From assembly GCA_009192285.1 (NCBI GenBank), contig WBVU01000019.1:1013182-1077181 (forward strand): a stretch of DNA of 64,000 nucleotides, written 5' to 3'. The notes beneath the pieces are model-generated. The model had not been told where the DNA came from. It did not search any database and was given only the letters and a program-made list of their open reading frames with translations. Each line of letters opens with the position of its first letter. Within the stretch, counting starts at the first letter, position 1. This document shows positions 1 to 9,174 of the stretch, one piece after another. The DNA comes from Morchella semilibera. Taxonomy: Eukaryota; Ascomycota; Pezizomycetes; Pezizales; Morchellaceae. The position numbers and the translations under genes are program-made.

Positions 1-30
1 AATTGCTACCACTAAAAACCACTACTTGAG

Positions 31-98
31 TGTCCCGGTGACTTAGCATCGAGTCCGGCAGTTTACTAGGCGAACCGCTGTTGTAATCTTTGGGATTA
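31..98 (+). mobile_element. Truncated LTR fragment
   Basis: Begins with TGTCCCGGTG and follows, with substitutions, the 5' end of the LTRs at 1461 and 3542 (the GCATCGA...CCG...GTAG...CGCT pattern). Similarity stops where a 137-bp MITE begins. It is a decayed piece of the same LTR family. Confidence 0.5.
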
Positions 99-235
99 CA
101 TCAGCAAACTAAACTTGTGACTGGAGTCTCCCAACAGTCTCCCGGGTCTCCTGAGAGTCTCCTGAGACCCCTGCATATTTTTTCAGTCTCCTGTGGCTCA
201 GGAGACATCAGGAGACAAATGAAGTCTTGCTGATG
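99..235 (+). mobile_element. 137-bp MITE, copy A
   Basis: The element opens with CATCAGCAAAC and closes with GTCTTGCTGATG, giving short terminal inverted repeats (CATCAGCAA/TTGCTGATG). The interior is built of repeated GTCTCC/GGAGAC blocks and can fold into a hairpin. Copies at 505, 4770 and 33210 (reversed, shortened) share ends and interior. Copies A, B and C are all exactly 137 bp. It has no coding capacity. Confidence 0.85.
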
Positions 236-425
236 CATCTGTGCATATGAAATTTTCATAATTGGTGTTATTCCATATGCTATTCACCGACTTCAAAGGT
301 TTTGTTTTTGTGTTGGCTGAAAGGAATAGCGTAATATATACTACTGGTCTATATCAAATACGTGAAGTAATATACATTCATTGATAGCAATTAATAATAG
401 TTTGTCAGTAATCTGAGTTAAAAAT

Positions 426-1191
426 ATGACGGAGTAACCCAACACAAAGTAGAAGATGACAATGATGATGCAGAAGGACTCGAGAAGCACAGACAGCACA
501 ACAACATCAGCAAATTCAACTTCTGACTGGAGTCTCCCAACAGTCTCCCAAGTCTCCTGAGAGTCTCCTGAGACTCCTGGATATTTTTTGATTCTTCTGA
601 GGTTCAGGAGACATTAGGAGACAAATGAAGTCTTGCTGATGAAGGACGCCAACGAAGGCAGAAGCCACATTGGTTAAGGACAAGTACAAATACCAACAAA
701 GGCAAAGGCAAAGGCAAAGGCAAAAAAGCGCAGGGTAGGAAAAGTGAGGACCGGATGAACCTCAACGAGAAGGATCAGAGGTACTATGGATTTCCTCTAC
801 AGAGGATCGAATCTTGGGTGCGAGGAACTATGGCTTAAAGATAGGACTATATTCCTATTTACCGAGATGAGATGAAGACGAGAAAGAGAGGAAAGAAAGA
901 AAGAACTAAGGAAAACATCTATCCCCGCTATTTAATATTTCTCCTTCACCAGTCCAATATGACTCACACATTAGCTTATAGAAACCTATAGAAATCTATT
1001 GCAACCACACCTCATATTCTTCCCCACCATTTCTTCTATTTACATTACCAATCCATTACGCCATCGAACATCCTAGAAACCAATGACAACACTCTCTCCT
1101 CAGCACACCCCTTCCTCGCTTAGCTTTACCTTAACATTCACAACAGCGCCCCGACTACTGAGCTCAGAACCGATGCCAAAATGCTGGGACA
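426..1191 (-). mobile_element. Solo LTR, reverse orientation, carrying a MITE
   Basis: The reverse complement matches the LTRs at 1461 and 3542 over their length: it starts TGTCCCAGC and ends in GGTTACTCCGTCATA. It contains the A/G-rich stretch GGCAAAGGCAAAGGC, the counterpart of the pyrimidine-rich GCCTTTGCC part of the other copies. A 137-bp MITE (505-641) interrupts it, so about 629 bp is LTR. No clear target duplication was found. No internal retrotransposon sequence is nearby, so this is a solo LTR. Any ORFs in it are incidental. Confidence 0.75.
505..641 (+). mobile_element. 137-bp MITE, copy B, nested in an LTR
   Basis: Same CATCAGCAA...TTGCTGATG ends and GTCTCC-rich interior as copy A. 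It is flanked by AA on both sides. Comparison with the uninterrupted LTR at 3542 shows it split the LTR, consistent with a 2-bp AA target duplication. Confidence 0.85.
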
Positions 1192-1460
1192 GTTTGCTGA
1201 TGTCCTTGTTACCATATTGGAAGGTTTTGTAGATTGAAATTGTATAATTCTTTCTGCTATAGCGAGACATGTATCGGAAATGCATCGGAAATGCAGCAGT
1301 ATATACATTATATAAACAGGAAACGTGAGCTTTGCATAATGAATCTATAAATGCATCTCATAATATATCAATAATGCATAACAGTCTCATTTTGCCATAA
1401 CCTGTAGATAATCTAACAACGCAAAAATATGTTGAAGATCTGAACTTGTGCAATATTTTT

Positions 1461-2092
1461 TGTCCCAGCGTCTTGGCATCGATCCCGATAATTCGGTAGT
1501 CGTAGCGCTATTGGGACGGATGGAGTTAGGTTAAGCGAGGATAGGGTGAGAGGAGGTGGGGTTGTCCTCATTAGGTTCTATGAAGTTCGATAGCGTGATG
1601 GATTGGTAATAGAATTTGACGAAGTAGTGGGGAGGAATACGAGGTGTAGTTGCGACGGATTTCTATGGGTTTCTATGAACTGATGTATGAGTTATAGCAG
1701 ACTAGTGGAGGAGAGGTGTTAAATAGCGCAGGAAGACTTTTCCTTTAATTCTTTCTTTCTTTTTTCTCTGTCTCGTCTTCCTGTTATCTCGGTACATGGG
1801 AGTATACTCCTATTCTCATGCCATAGTCCCTCGTTCTCGAGATCCTGCCCTCTTTAAGAGGAAAACTCATAGCACCTTTCCTCGTTCTCGTTGAGGTCCA
1901 TCTGGTCCTTAATCTCTCTGTCCTGTGCCCTTGTACCGTTGCCCTTGCCTTTGCCTTCACCAGTGCCCGCGCTTGTGCTTGCCCGGCGTTGTCCCTGTCT
2001 TCGTCGGTCTCCTCATCACGTTAGCTGTGCTCTTTGGGTCCTTCTGCATCACCATTGTCATCTTCTACTTTGCGTCGGGTTACTTCATCACA
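1461..2092 (+). mobile_element. Solo LTR, about 632 bp
   Basis: Runs from TGTCCCAGCG to TTCATCACA, with the TGT...ACA ends typical of LTRs. It is alignable along its whole length with the copies at 3542 (+) and 426 (-). It is flanked by TTTTT and TTTAT, an imperfect 5-bp target duplication. Pyrimidine-rich blocks near 1735-1790 and 1920-1990 give spurious short ORFs. No gag/pol sequence is attached. Confidence 0.8.
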
Positions 2093-2440
2093 TTTATCCC
2101 TGCAAGTGTCCCCCTATCTAAGTTATGCCAGTGTGGATAACTTATACTTTATCTGCTTAATATCCGGCTTAAGGAGATAAATCATCAGGAAAATCATCAG
2201 TAAATATACATAGATCACCAGATTCACCTTTTACAGCTAAATGCATTACTTGATGCATTACGTGTCATTCTTGTGTGGGTATGTAACAAGTGATACAGTA
2301 ATTCTTATGGTAGTTTCTACTAGCCAGTTGGTTGTGGATAACTCCTATTATTGTTCCATTTTGTAGCTGCAACTTGAATCAAAATCTGTAGGGAATCAAG
2401 TTTGAGGTAACTACTACAATTTTAGTATTGGGAGTTCATC
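2093..2440. other. Intergenic, no recognised feature
   Basis: AT-rich sequence between a solo LTR and a pogo element. I see no ORF, repeat or RNA gene. Confidence 0.5.
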
Positions 2441-3128
2441 TACCGTCGATACTCGATAAATTCGCTATCATTGTGGTGCAAAGGGGGTTTCCCACTTAGG
2501 GAGACTGGCTGAGACATGCGAGTAGGTTGGGGCCTGAGGCGCGTTTATAGGACTTGAGTCGATTAGCAAGAGCACTTTTGCAAGTTAGGAGATGGTTCAC
2601 TTTCCACTATTCCTGCCCATTCATGATGCCGGAATCTGAGGGATCTCATTGCCTTCCAGATACTAGTACTAGTAGCGGGTTAGGTACTAGATCAGTAACC
2701 CGAAATGGTCCAAAACCAAAAACTATCAAGAATCAGGTCCTTAAGAAAGTCAAACCAATCCGGAGACTAGAGAGAACTTGGAGTCAGCAACAGAAGCTTC
2801 GTGTTTCAGTTTTCCTCCACCATCATCGTATTTCTACCAATACTCTAGACTCTTTCAAGCTGCCAAGACAGAAGGAAGCTAGCGAGGTGTTTGGGGTACC
2901 CCAACGTACTATCAGTGAGTGGGTTAAAAAGAAGGGGGAACTTGAGAAAATTGGGATTGGTTCCATTGTGAGAAGTCTAAGAAATACAATAATTTGCAAG
3001 TGTCCAGAACTGGAGACAAAACTCTATCAGTTATTTTTGGAGCGTAGGAATAAAGGACAATCAGTACGGAGGGGATGGTTTAGAAGATATGCAAATGCTC
3101 TTTTCTATCAACTCTATAATAGCAATGA

Positions 3129-3236
3129 TCTACTTGCTGCTACAGGTGTCTCGCTTGCTGCTACAGGTGTTTTGCTTGCTCTTACAGGTGTCTCACTTGC
3201 TTCCACAAGTATTCCGCTTGTTGCTACAGATGTTTT
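3129..3236 (+). repeat. 21-bp minisatellite inside transposase relic
   Basis: About five tandem copies of a 21-bp unit close to CTTGCTGCTACAGGTGTCTCG, diverging along the array. They sit in frame between YNSNDL and FCNGWFEAF, where relatives have no such stretch, adding a repeated LAATGVS-like peptide. The array expanded within the transposase, before or after its death. Confidence 0.75.
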
Positions 3237-3541
3237 TCTGTTTTGCAACGGTTGGTTTGAGGCTTTTTTAACAGGTTTTCGTATTCCTTTGAAATGTATC
3301 ACCAAGAAAGCACAAGGCGTCCCTGAGGAGTACCAGAAATTGTTAATTGACTAGTTAAGGTTCAACCGCTGTAAACCACAACTCCGATCAGGTTTCTGGA
3401 TGAAAATTATTCTTAATAGAGCAATAAACCGATATCTTTTGAGCAACATATGCAATCTTGACGAGACTCCTCTCCGTTTGAATATCCTAGTGGACGTACC
3501 TATGATTTAGTGGGTTCAAGGACAGTTTAGGTGAAGGAAGA

Positions 3542-4162
3542 TGTCCCAGCGTCTTGGCATCGGTCCCGAAAGTTCGGTAGTCGAAGCGCTGTCATGATTA
3601 TTAGGGTAATGTTAAGCGAGGAGGAGGTATGCTGAGGAGTGGGTGTCATCATTGGGTTCCAGCAGGTTCGATGGTGTGATGGATTGCTAATGTAAATAGG
3701 GGAGATGGTGGGGAGGAATACGAGTTGTGGTAGCGATGGGTTTCCATGAGGTTCTATGAGCTAAAGTGTGAGTCATAGCGGACTGGTGGAGGAGGGGTGT
3801 TAAATAGCGGAGGTAGAAGTTTTCCTTAGTTCTTTTTCTGTCTCGTCTTCCTGTTATCTCGGTACATATGAATCTACTCCTATTTCTAAGCTATAGCCTC
3901 TCGTACCAAAGACTCGATCCTCTAACAAGAGGAAACCCATAGTACCTCTCATCGTTCTCGTTGAGGTCCATCCGGCCCTCACTCTCCCTGCCCTGTGCCC
4001 TTGTGCCTTTGCTCTTGCCTTTGCCTCCATCGGTGCTTGTGCTTGCGCCTGCCCGGTGTTACCCTTGTCTTCGTCGGTCTCCTCGTCGCTTAGGCTGTGC
4101 TCCTTGTGTTCTTCTGCATCATCATTGTCATCTTCTTCTTTGCGTTAGGTTACTCCGTCACA
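3542..4162 (+). mobile_element. Solo LTR inserted in pogo element, with target duplication
   Basis: 621 bp from TGTCCCAGCG to CTCCGTCACA, flanked on both sides by GAAGA (3537-3541 and 4163-4167), a perfect 5-bp target duplication. Removing the LTR and one GAAGA rejoins transposase homology upstream (TYDLVGSRTV in one frame) with SGWDKRQAS downstream, which fixes the borders. It is the best-preserved copy of the LTR family in the window. Confidence 0.92.
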
Positions 4163-4769
4163 GAAGACTAGAAGTGGTTGGGATAAGAGACAAGCAAGTT
4201 TAGTCTTGTGTGTCTTCGAGGATGGTGTAAATCGTATCCCACCAATTATTATTTTCCTCGGAAAACCACATGTTCATTTAAAAGAGACCCCCAATTATCA
4301 TCCAGGTGTTATCGCTGAATTCAAAGATACAGCATATTTGAAAGACACCCTCTTAAGTATATAGAACTATACTTATTACCAGTTCTTGGTGGACGTTCCA
4401 CGCTATTCACACTCGATAGATGCACTTCCCATTATACACGTCCAGTATTGGACCTATTCCGGCAAAACAAAATAATTCCTTCACTTATTCCTCCTGGGTG
4501 TTTAAATCTATTACAACCTCTCGATATTTCTATCAATAAACTACTTAAACAACAAATACAAGAGCTTACCAATGAGGCCATAATTGATTGCGAGAGTATA
4601 GAAGATTTTCAAAAGTGGACAGTTAGTCAGCGGAGGGTGCTTACAACATGGACTGTTGGAGATGCATAGTATCAGTTTTGTATCGAGAAAACAAATGTGA
4701 TTATTGATTCCTGTAGGAACGTTTGCCCGGACTATCACTTCCCACTGACGGAAGTGAAGACTGGGCCTT

Positions 4770-4906
4770 CATCAGCAAACTCAACTTGTGACTGGAGTCT
4801 CCCAAAAGTCTCCCAGGTCTCCTGAGAGTCTCCTGAGACCCCCGGATATTTTTTGAGTCTCCTGAGGCTCAGGAGACATCAGGAGACAAATGAAGTCTTG
4901 CTGATG
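4770..4906 (+). mobile_element. 137-bp MITE, copy C, with 2-bp TT target duplication
   Basis: Same family as 99-235. It lies inside the transposase relic between GGGCCTT and TTAAAC. Deleting the MITE and one TT restores a continuous reading frame (GSEDWA then LNIKGFAGIEIGDWR), so the target duplication is TT. It contains the near-perfect palindrome GTCTCCTGAG-G-CTCAGGAGAC. Confidence 0.9.
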
Positions 4907-5155
4907 TTAAACATTAAAGGTTTTGCTGGGATCGAGATTGGGGACTGGAGGCGTGACTCTACTGTGGGGGATGCTCTCGCTGAAGTATCAGAGGACAATG
5001 ACTCTAGCGAACAGATAGAGTTTGTAGCGCATGAAGAGGAATATAATAAGCAAATATAGGAGCCTCATATCTCGGCATGTCTCAGCCCCTGTGATTTTCA
5101 TGATTCAGTTCCCTATTGGTAAAATAGTGATAGCGAATTTATCGAGTATCGACGG

Positions 5156-6051
5156 TAATTCCAAACCTTTTACCAATTGTGGATCCCACATCACTCAATT
5201 AATGCCGGGGCCCTGTAGATCAAGGGATTAGATACCAGCCTGAGCGCCTCGACCACCACCACCACCAGCACTACCAACCACACCACACCTCCATCTTCAC
5301 TTCCACCACCACCTCCTCGACCACTATATTGAAACACTGAACGTATTCCCTCGCACTCCGCCCCTGGTAAACGCCTATATAGCTTGCGTTTAGAACGCGC
5401 CCCGCTTCCCTAGAATCGAGTATAACTTTTGCGGGGCGCGTTGGGGACATATACTCGAGGTAGGCACCGGTCAGTTTTTCTCTATACGGACTCTACACTC
5501 GCTCTGACTCCGGTCCCGGAGTCTTGGAGCCATTAGAGGCCAGCAATAGCATTGATTCCTTGGCGTTAAATTGGTGCTGAGATGTCAAGGCAGAGAGGTA
5601 TATTGCCAGCTGTTTCTGGCAAGTTTTTACCTGATGAGAGGTACGGAACTTTCTGTTTTGTCTCAATCAAGTATCGGTAGAGAGGGCCTTTAATCTAAGA
5701 CCACCATTACTTTATCTATTTTCAAAACTTGTGGCTCACCATTCAAAATTCACTCAAGCTTGAAGCGGCTGTCGGCGGTACAAAAATTGACCCCCATCCG
5801 TGACGCAAAAGTCTTGAATCGACTCCGACTCCGACTGTATGTAGTGCTTTAAACTGTCGTCGTTGGATTTTGGTTGATCGCAGCGCCGTGACGTCAGAGA
5901 CGAAATGAGTGATGGCTCGGCTTGGCAGTGCCACCCACACCCAGCCACAAGCCGCCTCAGTGGTTTACCTGATTGCCAACACCCCTGCTCTTCATCGCTT
6001 CCCCTCACATACCTTCAATATATACCTACATGTACCTTCAATACCAACACC
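5156..6051. other. Intergenic region with inverted repeats, upstream of gene at 6052
   Basis: Contains a CCACCA-rich stretch (5245-5325), a perfect 12-bp inverted repeat (AACGCGCCCCGC at 5394-5405 with its complement at 5431-5442) and an interleaved 9-bp pair (TCGAGTATA at 5416-5424, complement at 5450-5458). The last 60 bases are pyrimidine/A-rich without G runs, like a fungal 5' leader, and end in CAACACCATGG. Confidence 0.5.
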
Positions 6052-8350
6052 ATGGTAATAACCCCCCCCCCCACTTCCCCCCGGGCTCTCTAGGCAGCTA
6101 ACATCTAGGAGAGTCCTCCTCTTTCCACCTCGGCCCATAACTACTTCCTCACCACCAAAGCTAAAGATTGGTCGATCCGCGACTATTTCACCCTCAACGC
6201 GCCCACCCTGAAGGGACCTGACGGCTTCGAGTCCCTCGTTCGCACATGGAAATCGTCCTTAACGTCATTCGCCAACGATTCAAAGTCATCATCCAGCCAG
6301 CGTCAAATAGCTAAAAGACTACTGGAGAATTACACCAAGAAGGTGCGTGTGAACATGGCCCCCCCTCCATTATCCTGCTGTTCCTGGTCTGGACAAGGCA
6401 AGGTTGTCTTTCATTAGAGAACCGAGTCATAAGTCCAGTGTCGGTGCGTTGAATGTGCTTGCGAAAGCCGATCAATGTCAAGGTTACGTCCCAACCCGGC
6501 CTGGTCCCACCGGGGCACAGATGACCTTCGTCGTCCGTCTGCTGTTCAAACCTCCCCGCGTTTTGCCTTGGCAACGCGGCTGTTGGTTACCCGGTGGGGT
6601 TGTCCATGCTGATCTTAACGTATCTTTAGGGCGATGACTTTCGAGAAGCGAGGATGATGAGGGCGATCCTTACGAATATGCCTGCCGCGCAACCGCCCAT
6701 CGTCGTCCACGGGGATAACGCGTTTAGCAATACGACCATCGTCCACGGGGATAACGCATTTGGCAATGCTTCCGTCAACTGCGCCCCTGTCGTCCCTCTA
6801 TCTACTCCCACCATCATAGGGTCTACTCCCACCGTACCCCAAACAAGGCAACCTACCCTCAAACGGAAGAGGAAGACGCCACAAAACACTTCGTCCCCCC
6901 CTCCCCCCCGGAGGTGATTCCACCATGTCTAGGTTTTCTCCCGCCTCGGCTAACTGCCTAGATTTGTTCAATTGTTCGGCGACGAATTCAACAGCATGCC
7001 AACCGACAAGAAATGGTTCCTCCCTAGTGGTGCTTGTGTCGAGGATACCCTCTACGAATGTTTCAAGGGCGACAACGAGGAGTCTGCCGCGCACTCCTGG
7101 ATCATCGATATCAAGGATAAAAATATGAAGGCCTGCTTTACCCCGCAGGACTGGCAAGCGATTTGCGATGCGATGCCTCCACCGCCGGCCCCAGACAAGA
7201 AAATGGTCCACTCGATGTGTAGATACATGGGTGTGAGTTTTGGTGCCTCGCCCTCCTATTACCTTGCGGGCATACTGACTGCCTAGATTAAAACTGCGGA
7301 CCAGCTGCAAGACTATCTTGACAATAACTCGCCGTTTGAACCCAACGAAGCAATTGCGATTACCCCTGACCAGCGCCGCGGGCGGAGATGGGCCGATGGC
7401 GTAATTCGAGCCTGGTTTGTCTAGCATATTGCCTAAATGTTTATCTCTAACATCCGCAGGTCTAATCTCCTTCAAGATCCCACCATCTTCGTCCGCAAGC
7501 ACAACGAAAACTGGTACACGTGCCGGTTCTGGACAGAAACAATTGATAAATGCCTCTCCACAATTGAGGGGAGCTACATGAGCCGGTACTCCCCTTCCCC
7601 CCGCATAATACCTCCGCGCTAACGTCAAAAGCGGGGAAACAAAGTCGATGTGTACCTCCAACCGCAAAAACTCACAACAGTCCGTGGCCGGCAAGCGCAG
7701 GCGCGTTGGCCACCTCTACGACGGCCTTCTCACCATCAACAGCCACGAAGTCGCCGTCGTCGAACACGGGCGCGAGTTTATCGGGGAGAACGGGAAGAAA
7801 TGGGGTTCAGATACATTGAAGGTCGTTAAGCTCCTCCATGACATGCTGTACGAGCTCCAATCCCAGGTGATCACTCCGGCGGTGTTCAGGCAGCTGCAAG
7901 TTGTCGGCATTGTCTCGGCTGGTATTATTCTCATCTCCTCACATTATTCCTGGCTAACGATCCAGAATGGCGATCCCGGATGATGAGGATGGCGTATGTT
8001 GGCGGACACATATGCGTGTTAACCACCGATGAAGAGCTGAAGGTGCCGTCGAATATCGCGGAGTTTTCGGTGCTGCATACGCAGCTTGTCGATCTGTGGG
8101 GCTATCGTGTTTGTCCCATTTTCCGAACACACGATAGGTACTGACGAGGATATAGGAACTGCTGAATAAGTGCTATCGCGACGTTATCAATGGTTCTCTG
8201 TTGGAGCCCGAGCAGCGCATGGAGCGGATGCTGATGTCGCCTGCGCAGAGGGGGATGAAGGCGAAAGTCATCCCGAGGTCCGTGGAGACGGATGGTGGGG
8301 GTGCAGGGGAATATGACGATACGGATGACAATGATGAAGAGAGTGGATAG
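6052..8350 (+). CDS. Unrecognised multi-exon fungal protein with weak nuclease-like core (557 aa)
   Basis: Nine exons join in frame: 6052-6054, 6109-6342, 6630-6913, 6962-7232, 7287-7414, 7460-7585, 7632-7921, 7966-8108, 8156-8350 (stop TAG). Introns are 45-54 nt with CTAAC or CTGAC branch sites, except the second (287 nt). Exon 1 is just the ATG (Kozak CACCATGG); an in-frame ATG at 5905 is an alternative start giving a 49-aa extension. The protein has a charged N-terminal part (KDWSIRDYF), a proline/basic linker (LKRKRKTPQ), a conserved-looking block around residues 192-230 (W192, then GACVEDTLYE and HSWIIDIKD), RKHNENWYTCRFW, and a C-terminal block KRRRVGHLYDGLL (D379), E388, E393, followed by LQVVGIVSA. 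The tail is acidic (GEYDDTDDNDEESG). From memory this layout resembles a large uncharacterised family in fungi whose C-terminal part looks like a PD-(D/E)XK-type fold. Here the usual ExK lysine is replaced by A390, so activity is doubtful. Coding seems intact: every phase matches and no stop interrupts. Function unknown. Confidence 0.7.
6699..6770 (+). repeat. 36-bp duplication within coding exon
   Basis: Two adjacent copies of a 36-bp unit containing ATCGTCGTCCACGGGGATAA / ACCATCGTCCACGGGGATAA produce a repeated VHGDNAF-N peptide in exon 3 of the gene at 6052. The length is a multiple of three, so the frame is kept. Confidence 0.7.
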
Positions 8351-8787
8351 GGAAGTTGAATAAATGAAATACTTGAACATTTTTTTATTGATGTGGGCCT
8401 TGCAGTTCACTGTGCCATTAGCTACGCCTATTGGCCGTTGATCTTTGTCCCTAGCTCCTAATGTACTTTCCCGTGGAACCGCTCTTCGCCATATCAGAAG
8501 AGTAAGCATACGCAAGCTATCAGACTAGATTATGTAGTATCTACCAAACCCCTCCAAATAACCATTTCGGGGAATAAAAGCCTATAGTGTATCTTTTGGT
8601 GCCGGACTATCATTTTTGCCCTTACCTGAATCGTTGCTTGTGTTGCCCACCGTTCTCACATCTTGTGCCCATCAGTATTCCTAGCTCACATTCTCTGACC
8701 AGCGATTCGTTTACGAAGATCGAATCGGACATTTACTTACTCCACATTTGCCCATCAGCCCCTGCGTAGCTAGGATGATGAGGAAGA

Positions 8788-8923
8788 CCCTGTCAAAACC
8801 CCATCCCCTATGCCCCGCAATCGTGTACCTCTTGCGCCCTCACCATATAATATCTAGAGGCCAGTTCGCATCACACATACAAAATACTGCCACGCTGGAC
8901 AATTACGGGTCGCATACAAATTC
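8788..8923 (+). repeat. Dispersed repeat, copy 1
   Basis: Begins CCCTGTCAAAACCCC and ends CGCATACAAATTC. It aligns along about 136 bp with 14141-14278 (shared AATCGTGTACC, CCCTCACCATA, GGCCAGTT, CGCATACAAATTC). Nature unknown. Confidence 0.7.
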
Positions 8924-9091
8924 CACGTATCTCCGGCACCTATGCTGGCAGGCACCTAGCCTCTGTGGCCTGAATCGGCCCGAGAAGATATCAGTAGCGT
9001 GAGAACCGTATTGATAACGCCGATCTCTTGGTTATAATCTAGGGAGCACATTCTGGATCATTCTGCCGCTTTGGGGTTTTAGTATCTTAAG

Positions 9092-9136
9092 CTAACCCTA
9101 ACTAGCACTAAATTAACCCTAACTGAACCCTAACTG
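9092..9136 (-). repeat. Degenerate interstitial telomere-like repeats
   Basis: Three ACCCTAACT-type units (CTAACCCTAACT, TTAACCCTAACT, GAACCCTAACT) interrupted by spacer. They match the fungal telomere unit CCCTAA but are not in perfect tandem. Confidence 0.5.
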
Positions 9137-9174
9137 GTATTGCCTAATTGAGTAGTTAGCGTGGGTCAAATCTT

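Larger units (their letters stand above)
2554..5059 (+). pseudogene. Pogo-like transposase pseudogene
   Basis: Decayed transposase in pieces. The N-terminal part (2554-3354) carries a helix-turn-helix-like stretch ending RTISEWVKKKGELEK, then the CENP-B-type line KGQSVRRGWFRRYANA and NGWFEAF. The reading frame stops where a conserved W is expected before LRFNR (a TGG to TAG change at 3352-3354). It resumes with NLDETPL (first catalytic D, near 3458), shifts frame, and is split by a solo LTR at 3542-4162. It continues as SGWDKRQASLVLCVFEDGVN, then FTLD (second D, near 4410), IPPGCLNLLQPLDISINK (third D, near 4521), another frame change and a MITE at 4770. The acidic tail ends at 5059. A 21-bp minisatellite (3129-3236) is also inserted. 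It is certainly non-functional. Confidence 0.85.
2443..5155 (+). mobile_element. Pogo/Fot1-type (Tc1-mariner) DNA transposon, dead, with nested insertions
   Basis: The ends are perfect 28-bp inverted repeats (2443-2470 and 5128-5155) beginning CCGTCGATACTCGATAAATT. TA dinucleotides flank both ends (2441-2442, 5156-5157), the target duplication of the Tc1/mariner superfamily. Removing a solo LTR with its duplication (626 bp) and a MITE (139 bp with duplication) leaves about 1.95 kb, a normal size for Fot1-like elements. The interior encodes a broken CENP-B-like/DDE transposase. The exact ends contrast with the decayed coding region. Confidence 0.9.
8351..9174. other. Intergenic with dispersed repeat and degenerate telomere-like motifs
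   Basis: Holds one copy of a dispersed repeat (8788-8923, see partner at 14141) and a cluster of CCCTAA motifs (9092-9136). No gene recognised. Confidence 0.5.

Noticed and set aside
1891-4203. Leucine/proline-rich ORFs at 1891-2140 and 3961-4203 that resemble each other
   Set aside because: Both lie in the pyrimidine-rich part of the same solo LTR, so the similarity is of repeat DNA, not of genes.
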